A DNA stretch of 64,000 nucleotides from an uncultured Bacteroidales bacterium (GTDB lineage: Bacteria; Bacteroidota; Bacteroidia; Bacteroidales; UBA11471). Positions 1-9,574 of this stretch are shown here, in pieces. A program made the translations under genes and the position numbers. The notes beneath the pieces are model-generated. The model saw only the letters and a list, made by a program, of their open reading frames with translations, ran no database searches and was not told the origin of the DNA. How positions within the stretch are numbered: position 1 is the stretch's first letter; every line of letters begins with the position of its first letter. The stretch covers positions 1 through 64,000 of the forward strand of contig CALUZW010000002.1 in assembly GCA_944325415.1 (NCBI GenBank), in the 5' to 3' direction.

Positions 1-1
1 G

Positions 2-79
2 GAAACTTGCAACGAATTAAGACAAATTAAAAAGTCATTCCCGAATCTGATACCACATAAAGTATTGAATATTAGATGA
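2..79 (+). CDS. Possible 3' end of a gene entering from the left edge
   Basis: A frame open from base 2 ends in TGA at 77-79 and gives about 25 residues ending in SFPNLIPHKVLNIR. It is AT-rich like the three genes that follow and lies on the same strand. It is too short to identify. It could be the tail of another gene of the same island, or chance. Confidence 0.3.
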   Translation, partial: ETCNELRQIKKSFPNLIPHKVLNIR

Positions 80-212
80 TATATTTGCACTTGTTTAGCT
101 CTTTTTTTCATTTTCGGCTTTATTCGACTTCTCGAATATCATATATTGCAGTTCCACGCTTCTTTAATAGGTTAAATTCCTTTGGGAACTGGAGATTAAA
201 AAAATGTAGTGT

Positions 213-710
213 ATGAGCGTAAAAAAAAATAGGTTATTAGCTATTTGCGCCATTATATTAATGAATGGATGTGCACCACTTCGAATGCCTGTAATAGTGA
301 GGAATGCTCCTATTGAAATGTATAAATACGCATACATTTCCCCAACAAAGGAATTGACATCAAGCACAGGAGGTACATATGGTGGGCAATACGGTATCTA
401 TGGTTCTTCAACCACCAAAAGTGTTAATCCAAGTGATGTAATAGCAGGAATACTAATAAAAGAAGGATATATCATATTACCCGAACTTAAACCCGAATTA
501 TCTAATGAAACTCTAATCGTCAATTATGGTGAGAGTGGCAGGCGTAATAGAGGTTTAGGTTACACAATAGAAGTAACTATACAGTTTAGCTCTGCAAAAA
601 CTAATGAAATGATATGTTCTTGTACAGCAGAAGGACAAGGCGAAACAGAAGCTGATGATATCCGTCAAGCCATTAGAAGAGCCTTAACAAGTTTATTCCC
701 TGAGAAATAA
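213..710 (+). CDS. Small lipoprotein of unknown function
   Basis: 165 residues. The N-terminus is a lipoprotein signal: basic start (MSVKKNR), hydrophobic stretch, then a lipobox ending in Cys near residue 20 (ILMNGC). The mature part begins with a Gly/Ser/Thr/Tyr-rich stretch and continues as a probable alpha/beta domain with a C-terminal helix. I do not recognise the family. Base composition is far more AT-rich than the core genes downstream. It sits 19 bp before a second lipoprotein gene, so the two are probably co-transcribed. Confidence 0.75.
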   Translation: MSVKKNRLLAICAIILMNGCAPLRMPVIVRNAPIEMYKYAYISPTKELTSSTGGTYGGQYGIYGSSTTKSVNPSDVIAGILIKEGYIILPELKPELSNETLIVNYGESGRRNRGLGYTIEVTIQFSSAKTNEMICSCTAEGQGETEADDIRQAIRRALTSLFPEK

Positions 711-729
711 CCCAATAATACGACAGATT

Positions 730-1389
730 ATGAAAAAGTTTTTAGTATTATCCGCTTTAGTTATAACTTCTTGTACACTCTCTAACGAGGAAAAAGCTGA
801 GAAATTGGTTAAAGAGACGCTTAAAGACTATCTCTATCACCCTGATTCTTATGAGCCAATATCAACAAGAGTTGATAGTATGTTTATTGATGTAACTACT
901 ATCGAGCCTATTATGAAAATTAGCGATGAAATCAAGAATTTGATATCTAAAATAAATCGCTGTGAGAGAAAAATTGAATCAGCAGAATCTTCTATGGATA
1001 TTTTTGCCCCCAATGGTTATTCTTCTCAATACTCTCGTGGAGAGTATTCACGAGCAAAAAAAGAAAAGGAAGAAGCCAAATCTGATTTGAACAAATACAC
1101 CAAGAAACTTTCAGAACAACTTGCTTTTCTAAAAGAAAATGTCGCTAAATATCACAAAGGAGAATTTACAGGTTGGGCAGTAAGCCATAGATTTAGGAGT
1201 CTTAATGGAGCAGGCTCAATGACCATTCCGGGAGAAATGATTTTCTTTTGCGATGAAGAATTTACAACTTGTGGGGGTTATGAAACAGATAAGTTTGAGG
1301 ACTTCGTAAAAATTTTAAACGCAGTAGATGAAGCAACTTCGGATGAAGATGTAATAGATTATTTTAAAGAAAATAATTTTTTGCTATAA
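730..1389 (+). CDS. Second small lipoprotein with a coiled-coil segment
   Basis: 219 residues. It starts MKKFLVLSALVITSC, a lipoprotein signal with the Cys at about residue 15. Residues of roughly 75-140 are rich in Lys, Glu and Ser and look like a helical coiled coil (EKEEAKSDLNKYTKKLSEQ). The C-terminal part has aromatic residues and a Cys pair (FCDEEFTTC). Function is not recognised. It lies 19 bp after the previous lipoprotein gene and 68 bp before the helicase gene. All three share the same AT-rich composition and strand. Confidence 0.75.
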   Translation: MKKFLVLSALVITSCTLSNEEKAEKLVKETLKDYLYHPDSYEPISTRVDSMFIDVTTIEPIMKISDEIKNLISKINRCERKIESAESSMDIFAPNGYSSQYSRGEYSRAKKEKEEAKSDLNKYTKKLSEQLAFLKENVAKYHKGEFTGWAVSHRFRSLNGAGSMTIPGEMIFFCDEEFTTCGGYETDKFEDFVKILNAVDEATSDEDVIDYFKENNFLL

Positions 1390-1457
1390 ATTCCGTATTT
1401 CCGTAGTACGCTAATTTTTATGCAAAGCAAATATTATCAACTGCTATTTTTTTTAAT

Positions 1458-4073
1458 ATGCAATGGGCGTTTATTTTGGTTATTTGTATAATTGCTATTT
1501 CGGTTATTGTAATAGCGATGGTACGAACACGCCTAAAAAACAAATCCAAAGAGCTTGCAGAAAAGCTAAACCATATATCTGCATATAGCGAGAAATCAAA
1601 TTATGAGCAAGCAAGAGAGAGATTATCGGCTCTTAATGAGAGGGCGTTTATAGATATTCCCTCAGACTTGAATAATGGCTTTTCTGGCAGGGTAATCTCC
1701 GCAACGCAAGAAAAAAATTTCATCAATCATTATAAGGTACATTTCCAAGAGGCATATTCACTTCTGAAGAAACTTGAAGCCTTTAACATCACTCCATCAG
1801 AAACCATATCCAAATTCATTAACGACTTTGGAAGAATCAACAAACTTGTAAAACAACATAATGATGGTGTTATAACCTTTCTACTTGACACGCACAGGGA
1901 CTTTTTCGACCATTGCCTAAAATACCCATTAGACAAGCAACAAAGACGCTCAATTGTTTCAGAAGAGGATAATTGTTTAGTAGTCAGCAGTGCAGGTAGT
2001 GGTAAAACCTCTTCAATTGTCGGTAAGGTTAAATATCTCACCGAAATCAAGGGTATCGCACCTGAAAGAATTTTACTTATCAGTTATACCAACAAAGCAG
2101 CAGCCGAACTAACCGAAAGAATGGCGACCAATGGATTGAAAGGTTACACATTCCATAAGTTAGCCATTGATATTATAGGCAAAACAACAGGCACAAAACC
2201 ATCGATTTGCGACAATACAGATTCATTGTTTGTTAATATATATCACAAATTGTTAGATAAATCGTCTTTCAAAAAAAGTATAGTGGAATACTTTGTTGAT
2301 TACCAAACGAATGAAGCCGATTGGGAACAACGCAAGAATGAAAGACGAGAGCAATTATCAGAGCAAAAGAATGTGCAGCTAAAGGCGATGTTCCCCGATA
2401 TGGACGGCAGAGCCATATATGTGAGAAGTGAACAAGAACAAAAAATATGTTTTGCTTTGTCCTCGCTGGGAGTGAAATTCAGATATGAAGAACCATACGA
2501 ACATCAATTAGCAGATGAGATGCACTCACAATATCGTCCCGACTTCTCAATATATTTTAAGCAAGGAGGAGTAACCAAACGCATCTATCTTGAACATTTC
2601 GGAGTTGATGAACACGGGCTTGTTCCTGCTTGGTTCGCAAAAGACAAGGGTATAACCTACGAAGAAGCCAATCAAAAATACAATGATGGTATAACTTGGA
2701 AAAAAGCGGCTCACGAGAAATTTGGTACACAACTTTTAGTGACATCAAGTGCAGATTTCCATTATTCTGATATTAGGGATAAATTCCGTAAACTATTAGC
2801 TGAAGCAGGTGTACCAATTCAAGAAAAGACCGATGAGGAGTTATACGATTTAGTACTACCCAAAGGTAGCAAGCAGGAAAAGGCGTTTATACGACTTGTT
2901 GTTACTTTCGTTACATTGGTAAAATCAAGTTGTAAATCAGTTAAAGAGGTTTTGAAACAAGCCAAAAATGCAGATGATGAACGAAGTGTGTTTATCATCA
3001 AGAATATATTTCAACCTGTATATGAACACTACATAAATGCGTTAAGCGATAGTAACCAAATTGATTTTACCGATGCTATTCTTCAAGCCACTGAGATATG
3101 TCGTACTTCACACCCTGTTGAATATGATTATATCATAGTGGATGAGTTTCAAGATATTTCTGTTGACCGTTACAACTTCTTGAAAGTATTGCGAGAGGGT
3201 AATCCTCCTGCAAAGTTGTATTGTGTGGGTGATGATTGGCAGTCTATTTATCGTTTTTCGGGAAGTGATATGGCTCTATTCAATCAATTCCCCGAATATT
3301 TTGGAGCAACGGAGATAAACAAGATTGAAACTACATACAGGTTTGGAGAGCCTTTGGTTTCTTTATCGTCAAACTTTATACAACGCAATAAAGCCCAAAT
3401 ACAAAAGAATATCCATTCGTTCAGCTCAGAAATGAGAACCGAGTTGGAATTCTATGCTTATGATAGACGAGATTACTGCAATACGATAGGGCAACTTGTG
3501 GCTTCTATTCCATCGGATAAATCAATATTCCTATTGGGGCGTTACTCTTTTGATGATTACTACCTCTCTTTTATGTACCAATCAATTAAAGAGGGTAATA
3601 GATTCTTCTATGTGATAGGAGGACGAAAAATAGAGTTTTTAACCATACATAAGTCAAAAGGTCTTGAAGCGAATTATGTAATACTCTTACAATGCAATAA
3701 AGATACATACGGTTTCCCATCACAGGTGAGTGACGACCCTGTGCTTAACTATGTGCTCACTAAGAGCGACCAATTCCCATACGGAGAAGAAAGAAGATTA
3801 TTCTATGTTGCAATAACAAGGGCTAAGATAAAAACGCTTGTATTATACGATAAGCGTTTCCCGTCTGTATTTGTGGATGAATTCTTGCACCCCGAAAAGG
3901 TGTCAGAAGAAAGCTATGTAAAGCACCCTAACGCCAATAAAAGATGGACAAGAAGAGCAGACCAATTTTTATTGAAACTGCACAATGAAGGTAAGAGTGT
4001 CAAATATATTGCAAACAAAATGGGTAGAAGTCAAACTTCGATTGTAATGCGATTAAACAAACTAAACAAATAG
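1458..4073 (+). CDS. Membrane-anchored UvrD/Rep-type helicase with nuclease-like insert
   Basis: 871 residues. Residues 1-22 form a hydrophobic helix, followed by a basic, helical stretch, so the protein is probably anchored to the inner membrane. Superfamily 1 helicase motifs are clear: Walker A SSAGSGKTS near 175, motif II VDEFQD near 560, motif III GDDWQSIYRFSGSD near 590, and a C-terminal YVAITRAK. Between the first two lies an insert near 330-440 with RPDF followed by IYLEHFG, which resembles the PD-(D/E)xK nuclease pattern found in helicase-IV-like proteins; the usual Lys is not obvious. The last 40 residues look like a helix-turn-helix (VKYIANKMGRSQTSIVMRL). Strongly AT-rich. An ATP-dependent 3'-5' helicase is likely; a role in defence or a mobile element is inference. 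Confidence 0.88.
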   Translation: MQWAFILVICIIAISVIVIAMVRTRLKNKSKELAEKLNHISAYSEKSNYEQARERLSALNERAFIDIPSDLNNGFSGRVISATQEKNFINHYKVHFQEAYSLLKKLEAFNITPSETISKFINDFGRINKLVKQHNDGVITFLLDTHRDFFDHCLKYPLDKQQRRSIVSEEDNCLVVSSAGSGKTSSIVGKVKYLTEIKGIAPERILLISYTNKAAAELTERMATNGLKGYTFHKLAIDIIGKTTGTKPSICDNTDSLFVNIYHKLLDKSSFKKSIVEYFVDYQTNEADWEQRKNERREQLSEQKNVQLKAMFPDMDGRAIYVRSEQEQKICFALSSLGVKFRYEEPYEHQLADEMHSQYRPDFSIYFKQGGVTKRIYLEHFGVDEHGLVPAWFAKDKGITYEEANQKYNDGITWKKAAHEKFGTQLLVTSSADFHYSDIRDKFRKLLAEAGVPIQEKTDEELYDLVLPKGSKQEKAFIRLVVTFVTLVKSSCKSVKEVLKQAKNADDERSVFIIKNIFQPVYEHYINALSDSNQIDFTDAILQATEICRTSHPVEYDYIIVDEFQDISVDRYNFLKVLREGNPPAKLYCVGDDWQSIYRFSGSDMALFNQFPEYFGATEINKIETTYRFGEPLVSLSSNFIQRNKAQIQKNIHSFSSEMRTELEFYAYDRRDYCNTIGQLVASIPSDKSIFLLGRYSFDDYYLSFMYQSIKEGNRFFYVIGGRKIEFLTIHKSKGLEANYVILLQCNKDTYGFPSQVSDDPVLNYVLTKSDQFPYGEERRLFYVAITRAKIKTLVLYDKRFPSVFVDEFLHPEKVSEESYVKHPNANKRWTRRADQFLLKLHNEGKSVKYIANKMGRSQTSIVMRLNKLNK

Positions 4074-4365
4074 TCGAACTTTTTCTTTGATGTACCTTGT
4101 GTGCATCGGACTATTCTATTATTTTTGTACACAGAAACGAGTTACTTAAAAGCAATTCAAGGTAGAACGCAGCAGATTGTACCGTTGCCAAGTCGTTACC
4201 TCAAAAATGGGTAATTCTCCCAAAGTCCTTTGTATAAGGCACAAACAAAAGTTTTCCAGAATTACGGAAAAATAATGCTCGGGGCGAGACTTTAACCGTA
4301 TACGACACAAAAGTGTTGATAAACGACCGGAGCCATCGAAAGAAAAGATATATATTTGTACAGCG
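4074..4365. other. Intergenic stretch at the compositional boundary
   Basis: About 290 bp with no convincing gene. Composition changes here from the AT-rich block on the left to the roughly 50% GC core on the right. It contains one good Bacteroidetes promoter pattern (annotated separately) and a second TATATTTG at 4351-4358 lying only 7 bases before the ATG at 4366. I see no tRNA or obvious attachment repeat. Confidence 0.5.
4096..4127 (+). promoter_or_regulatory. Candidate Bacteroidetes promoter upstream of the LytS gene
   Basis: CTTG at 4096-4099 is followed after 20 bases by TATTTTTG at 4120-4127, matching the -33 (TTTG) and -7 (TAnnTTTG) pattern. The nearest downstream gene starts at 4366, which would leave a leader of about 230 bases. 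Confidence 0.4.
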
Positions 4366-5363
4366 ATGAAACAGAAGAGCATAACGACCTATATCGACAT
4401 CTTGTTCTGTGTTATAATCCTCCCCCTGGTTATAACCCTGATACCCGTGGAGAAATGGCTGGTAAAATATCCATCGTTTCCATCTTGCTGATTATCTATC
4501 TCTACATTCTCTATTTTGCCATACGCTGCATACACTTTCCCCGGCTATACCTGCAACACCGGTACGGGCAGATTGTCGTATGGGGAGTCATATTTGTCGC
4601 CGTCGCATTCATGCTGTCGCAATTTCCCATTCTCGAAGACCCGTCATCGCGGCTGGCCCCCGAGTTCAGAGCGCACCTGCGGAAACAGATTGTGTGGCTG
4701 CTCTTCGGCGTTGTATGCGGATTCGGGCTCTCCATCGAACTCATCTCGGAACTCTCCAAGCAGATATGGGTAAAAAAAGAGATAGAGATGCGGAAGAACA
4801 AGGCCGAACTGCTATTGTACAAGGCGCAGATCAACCCCCACTTCCTGTTCAACACACTCAACACGATTTACGGCCTCGTGGTCACCAAGTCGGACAAGGC
4901 CGAGAGCGCTTTTGCCCAGTTTTCCGACATTCTGCAATACACCTACCGTCACTCGGTCGACGAAACGACCGACATTCAGGGCGAAATCGAATATCTGCAC
5001 CACTACATCAATCTGCAAAGGCTCCGGCTGAATCATCATACCCACATCGTTTTCGAAACCGACGTCGACGCACCACAGTTTCAGATTCCACCCATGCTAC
5101 TTATCACCTTCGTCGAAAACGCGTTTAAATATGGAACCTCCTCGTCGAAAGACTGCACCATCTTCGTCTCTATTCAGATAAAAAACAACACCTTGGTGTT
5201 TCTGGCCGAGAACGACATTATGGAATACGATAAAAGCCGAAATGCCTCCATCGGTATCGAGAATTGCCGCAAACGGCTGGAATTGCTCTACCCCCAGCGA
5301 TTCGAACTCAAAACCTCGGAGTGCGGCCACACCTATAAAGTAGAACTAATCATACGACCATGA
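4366..5363 (+). CDS. LytS/YehU-family sensor histidine kinase, apparent frameshift near the 5' end
   Basis: The body is a His_kinase (PF06580) protein: two or three membrane helices, the phospho-acceptor motif NPHFLFNTLN, and an ATPase part with NAFKYGTSS. In the frame of the body the only available starts are a TTG at 4356 or an ATG at 4455, and the first residues there (PPPGYNP) are unlike the family. The ATG at 4366 instead opens a typical first membrane helix (MKQKSITTYIDILFC, then IILPLVITLIP) but reaches TGA at 4489. One extra T in the TTT at 4477-4479 would join both halves as KYPSFSILLIIYLY. So one base appears to be missing, either by mutation or by sequencing error. Its stop overlaps the next start (ATGA). 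Confidence 0.8.
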
Positions 5364-6076
5364 GCCACATAGAGTGCATAGCCATAGACGATGAGCCCAT
5401 AGCCCTCTCCATCATATCCAACTTCTGCGAGCGGAAGGGCGGGCTGACCCTGTCGACATTCTGCGAGCCGGAGGTCGGGCTGAACGAAATCTTGCAGAAG
5501 AGACCCGACCTCGTCTTTCTCGACATCGAAATGAATGGTCTCAACGGACTGGATATTGCCCAGTCTCTCCCTCAGGAGTGTTGTTTCATCTTCACCACAG
5601 CCTATATACAGTATGCCTTGGAAGGTTTCAACCTCGATGCCGTCGACTTTCTCTACAAGCCGTTTTCCTATGAGCGTTTTTCAGCGGCAGTAGACAAGGC
5701 GCTGCGGCGTATCGAGTTCAAGAAAGCCAAACCGGCCAAAGAACTCATCATAAAAAAAGAGTACACCAATGTCAGTATTCCCCTCTCGGAAATTACCTAC
5801 ATCGAGGCCATGGAGAATTACTCCAAGATTTTCCGTCGGGACAAGCCCTACATCTTGTCTCACATCTCACTGAAAAATCTGCTGGAAATGCTTCCGCCGA
5901 ACGATTTTATCCGCATACACCGCTCCTATATCATCGCCAAAGGACAGATACTTCACTTCAACAAAAGATCGGTTACCCTGGTCGGCGAGAGAAATCTCCC
6001 CATCGGACGGCAGTATGCCCAGTCGACCGAAAGCGCCCTTAAAAACGACAGGTTGGCCGGTGATTCCAACCGATAG
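5360..6076 (+). CDS. LytTR-family response regulator
   Basis: 238 residues. Residues 1-120 form a CheY-like receiver with the phosphorylation site in VFLDIEMNG and the usual Thr and Lys positions (FTTAY, YKPF). Residues of about 140-230 are a LytTR DNA-binding domain (IRIHRSYIIAKGQI). The start overlaps the kinase stop by four bases, so translation is coupled and the two form a two-component pair. Targets cannot be read from the sequence. The pair converges on the pectin operon and does not share a promoter with it. Confidence 0.93.
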   Translation: MSHIECIAIDDEPIALSIISNFCERKGGLTLSTFCEPEVGLNEILQKRPDLVFLDIEMNGLNGLDIAQSLPQECCFIFTTAYIQYALEGFNLDAVDFLYKPFSYERFSAAVDKALRRIEFKKAKPAKELIIKKEYTNVSIPLSEITYIEAMENYSKIFRRDKPYILSHISLKNLLEMLPPNDFIRIHRSYIIAKGQILHFNKRSVTLVGERNLPIGRQYAQSTESALKNDRLAGDSNR

Positions 6077-6090
6077 CTCCGTCTACATAC

Positions 6091-6138
6091 AAAAACGGCC
6101 GGCAACATCTTTTACAGATGTGTTGCCGGCCGTTTCAT
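6091..6138. terminator. Bidirectional terminator between the regulator and the pectin operon
   Basis: Inverted repeat AACGGCCGGCAACA / TGTTGCCGGCCGTT, extended inward by CATCT / AGATG with a 2-base bulge. On the minus strand it is followed by TTTTTG, so it ends the long minus-strand operon best. Confidence 0.85.
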
Positions 6139-6150
6139 GTTGAAGGGTTC

Positions 6151-7341
6151 TTACTTGTCGAGTTCGATGCAACCCATAATGAAAGGACCTGTTGCCTTGG
6201 GGTCGTTATCGCGTATAGGCTCGCTGATGTAGTATTCAAAACTGCCGTCGCGGTAGGGATTTCCACCCAGACCGGCCACCATACAGCATTGCGTAATGTT
6301 CACCGTGCCGTCGCGATCTATCTTGATAAGTTTTTTCATAATCCCGTCATAGGCATCGGTAGCTACCTTATGATAACGCTTGTCGATATATCCCTTGTTT
6401 ACAGCCTTGGCTATGGCATACATGAACATGGCCGAAGCCGAAGCCTCTTGATAATTGCCTTTACGCTCTTCCAAATCGACAATCTGATACCATATACCGT
6501 CGTGCTGGAACTGAGGAAGCGCCTGAGCCAGTCCCTCTACCATGCCTATCAGATTGGCACGCAAGGGGTGATTTTCGGGAACAAAATCCAGCACATCGAC
6601 CAGAGCCATACACCACCAGCCGATGCTACGTCCCCAGAAGTGGTGCGAAAGCCCGGTGACGGGGTCGCACCATTTTTGCTGGCGCTTCTCGTCCCAAGCG
6701 TGGAAATAGAGCCCTGTAACCGGGTCGCGCATGAACTTTTCTACAATCATAAACTGCATGATGACATCGTTGAGCAGCTCGGGCTTGTTATTCACCACAG
6801 CATACTGGGCCAGGTAAGGCGAGGCCATATAGAGGCCGTCGAGCCACATCTGCCAGGGATAAACCTCCTTGTGCCAGAATCCGCCCAACGAATTGCGGGG
6901 GTGGTCCATCATGGCATTGTAGAGCATATCCATAGCCTTTTTGTATTTGGGATTTCCGGTCTGTTCATAGACATCGAACAGAATCTTTCCGGCGTTTATC
7001 ATATCGACATTGCGGCGACCGTTGATGTAATCGTAGTTGAGAATGGTGCCATCGTCACGCACCATCATGTCGGCATACTTCTCTACATACTTGTAATACT
7101 TGTCGTCGCCGGTCTCTTTCCATACCTTCAACATCGACAGAGCCACCACACCCTGACAGTAGCCAAACACCGGACGCTTGGCCCAGTCTACCTGCCAGGC
7201 CTCGGGGAACCGTTTCATCTCTGAATCGGCCATGCGCACATACATCTTCGCTTCTTGCGCCACGGCAGCTTGCCCGCCTATGAGCAAGGCGATAATGAGG
7301 CACGCAAGTGTCTTCATCGAACAATACTTCATGTGTTTCAT
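6151..7341 (-). CDS. GH105 unsaturated rhamnogalacturonyl hydrolase
   Basis: 396 residues with a signal peptide ending near AVAQ at residue 29. The (alpha/alpha)6-barrel shows the family signatures: catalytic Asp168 in MWLDGLYMASPYLAQ, HFWGRSIGWWCMALVDVL, and GNYQEASASAMFMYAIA. Family GH105 (YteR/YesR type) removes the 4,5-unsaturated uronic acid that pectin lyases leave at the non-reducing end of oligosaccharides, acting by hydration. It is the last gene of the minus-strand pectin operon, 23 bp after the GH78 gene, and fits directly with the PL1 and PL10 lyases upstream. Confidence 0.92.
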   Translation of the reverse strand: MKHMKYCSMKTLACLIIALLIGGQAAVAQEAKMYVRMADSEMKRFPEAWQVDWAKRPVFGYCQGVVALSMLKVWKETGDDKYYKYVEKYADMMVRDDGTILNYDYINGRRNVDMINAGKILFDVYEQTGNPKYKKAMDMLYNAMMDHPRNSLGGFWHKEVYPWQMWLDGLYMASPYLAQYAVVNNKPELLNDVIMQFMIVEKFMRDPVTGLYFHAWDEKRQQKWCDPVTGLSHHFWGRSIGWWCMALVDVLDFVPENHPLRANLIGMVEGLAQALPQFQHDGIWYQIVDLEERKGNYQEASASAMFMYAIAKAVNKGYIDKRYHKVATDAYDGIMKKLIKIDRDGTVNITQCCMVAGLGGNPYRDGSFEYYISEPIRDNDPKATGPFIMGCIELDK

Positions 7342-7364
7342 TTCTTTCTTGTGTGTGTTAAACC

Positions 7365-9551
7365 TTAATACTGTATTTCAACTTTCTCTCCGGCCGATAC
7401 TGGCAGACGATATGAACCGTCGGAGAGTTTTTCTATTGTTCCGATATTGGCCTTCGGCTTTCTACGGCTGTCGAAATAGACGTATCCTTTACCTTTGGTC
7501 GCCTCGACACGGATTTTCTTCTTGTCCATATAGACCTGTATTTCGCCATCGGCCATGGGGACGGTTCCCTCCATCCATTTGAGACCGCCCAGGCAAGGTC
7601 TTACCGTAAACTCTTCATAGCCGGGAGCAGCCGGGGTTACACCCAGGAAATACTTACCCAGCAGATAGATGGGGCTGGCTCCCCAGGCATGGCACAAGCT
7701 CTTGCCATAGGGCCGGTTATACATGGCCAGGTGTTCTGTGCCCTGCTGTTGCGGATTGTACTTCTCCCAGAACGTGGTGGCATTCTCACGCAACATACCG
7801 CCCCAATAGCTTTTCATCTCTTTCATCACCCGCTCCTGCTCGCCCAGATAACAGAGTGCTTCGAGCTCATAGAATCGCATATAGGGGGTAGTGATGCCGA
7901 GAATTTCGTCGTTGAGCAGAACCGAATTTTTTATCTGCTCACCCTGTTTCTCATCGAGATAGCCGTAAAGCAGGGCAAAAATATTGGCATAGCGGGTTAC
8001 CGTCTCGCTCGGCCGGCCATCGACACGGTTATGTACCAAGGCTTGCTTCTGTTCGTCCCAGAAACAGGGATTCAACTTGGAACGCAAATCAGCGGCAAGG
8101 GCTTCGTATATGGTGGCAGCCTCATCGTCTTCGGCCAACCGGGCACAGAGCGACATGGTTTCGAGACTCTTGCAGAAAAGCACCTGCTCAAAGGCTAGTT
8201 CGCCTTTCTTGTCGAGATAGCCGTCGGCCCAGTCGACAAATACCCAGTCGCCGGCCAAACCCTCAACCATACCCTCTTCATTGGTACGACCCAAGACAAA
8301 CTCCATCAGGCTCTTCATACGGGGATAAATCTGCCGCACGAACTGTTTGTCGCCGGCATACATATAATAGTCGTATATACTCAGGAACCAGTAGAAGGTA
8401 TAATCCATGATGGTATTGACATGGCTGGTAACCGGGTCTTTCCCCCGCAGCAGCCAAATGGTGCGTTCGACGGCATCTTGTTCAAAGAAGAGATAGTAGT
8501 TCATGAGATAACTCTGAATGGCATCGCCACTCCACACCCAACGGTCGCGCTTGATACCGTCGATAAAAAACTCCCGGGTGGTAAGGAACATCGTATAGGA
8601 ACCTATCTCCCATATTCGGTTCAACTCCTCATCGTTGCAACGGAATGTACCCCGCTGCTCGACCGGCAGATACTCAAACAGCATGGTCGCATTGCCAGGC
8701 TCGACACCGGCTTCGGCCTCCACATAGACATATCGGAAAGCCTTACTGTTCTCCATGGTATACGATGCGCCTTTCGGCTGCTCGGAGCGGGTGGAAAGGT
8801 CTACCACCTTGTCGGCTTCGACACGGAGAAAATCGAGTGTCTCACAAGCCTCTTTGTCCAAAGCCTCCTCGGGGCTCTCACCATAATAGATGCCGATGCT
8901 TCCCTCGCCCGAAATGCCGTTCAGCACCAGGTAACCGAAAGTCTCTTTGCCGAAATCATAGAGCAGCCCGTTCCCGCGCTTTTCACAACCGGCAGGCTGT
9001 TTCAACTCGCGGGGCAGGGTAAATTGAGAGGGTCTGCTGTCTTCGCTGTCGAAGTTCCATCTGCCGGCCGACTCATAAAGCGTAGCCGATGTATCGCTGG
9101 CCTTTCCGCTCTCGTCGATCCACTCTTTGTCTTCAAAGGTTACCTTCCAGGAGGAGTCGGATTTCACCGTCTCGCCATTGACAAACAGGGCGGGCGGTGA
9201 GACCTGATTCCACACCTTGATATTCAACTGATGCCGTCCGGCTTCCAAACGGATTGTCCCCGGCATACCGAACTGCAACTTCCCGTCGATTTTGACATTA
9301 TATTTTCCCTCAACGGCAAGGTGTATCACTTCGGGCTTTTCCAGTTCAATGGCTTTACTGAACTCGACCACCACATAATGACTGTCTGTCTTCCAGAATG
9401 GCGGGAAGAAAGCCCCTCTCTCGGTGCGTCGGTTGTTCATGCGGTTGCCCAGCCACAATTCATAGTCGCCGGGATACCAAATCCACGTCTGTGAAAAAAG
9501 CATGGACGAAAGTCCCAACATTGCAAACGTAAATAAGAATCTTTTTTTCAT
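7365..9551 (-). CDS. GH78 alpha-L-rhamnosidase
   Basis: 728 residues with signal peptide MKKRFLFTFAMLGLSSMLFS. An N-terminal beta-sandwich region is followed by an (alpha/alpha)6-barrel with FIDGIKRDRWVWSGDA, which corresponds to the catalytic-acid region of bacterial alpha-L-rhamnosidases, and later a C-terminal beta domain. The predicted role is release of alpha-L-rhamnose from rhamnogalacturonan or other pectin side chains in the periplasm or at the cell surface. It is shorter than many GH78 proteins, which often carry extra carbohydrate-binding modules. Spacing to both neighbours is 23 bp, so it belongs to the same operon. Confidence 0.9.
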   Translation of the reverse strand: MKKRFLFTFAMLGLSSMLFSQTWIWYPGDYELWLGNRMNNRRTERGAFFPPFWKTDSHYVVVEFSKAIELEKPEVIHLAVEGKYNVKIDGKLQFGMPGTIRLEAGRHQLNIKVWNQVSPPALFVNGETVKSDSSWKVTFEDKEWIDESGKASDTSATLYESAGRWNFDSEDSRPSQFTLPRELKQPAGCEKRGNGLLYDFGKETFGYLVLNGISGEGSIGIYYGESPEEALDKEACETLDFLRVEADKVVDLSTRSEQPKGASYTMENSKAFRYVYVEAEAGVEPGNATMLFEYLPVEQRGTFRCNDEELNRIWEIGSYTMFLTTREFFIDGIKRDRWVWSGDAIQSYLMNYYLFFEQDAVERTIWLLRGKDPVTSHVNTIMDYTFYWFLSIYDYYMYAGDKQFVRQIYPRMKSLMEFVLGRTNEEGMVEGLAGDWVFVDWADGYLDKKGELAFEQVLFCKSLETMSLCARLAEDDEAATIYEALAADLRSKLNPCFWDEQKQALVHNRVDGRPSETVTRYANIFALLYGYLDEKQGEQIKNSVLLNDEILGITTPYMRFYELEALCYLGEQERVMKEMKSYWGGMLRENATTFWEKYNPQQQGTEHLAMYNRPYGKSLCHAWGASPIYLLGKYFLGVTPAAPGYEEFTVRPCLGGLKWMEGTVPMADGEIQVYMDKKKIRVEATKGKGYVYFDSRRKPKANIGTIEKLSDGSYRLPVSAGEKVEIQY

Positions 9552-9574
9552 AGTATCGTTGCTGTATAGGTATT

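Noticed and set aside
164..367. 67-codon minus-strand frame at the left end
   Set aside because: Overlaps the lipoprotein gene start on the other strand; hydrophobicity comes from AT-rich codons and no family is recognisable.
4146..4382. 78-codon minus-strand frame between the helicase and kinase genes
   Set aside because: Overlaps the kinase N-terminus and lies across the composition change; no start context or domain.
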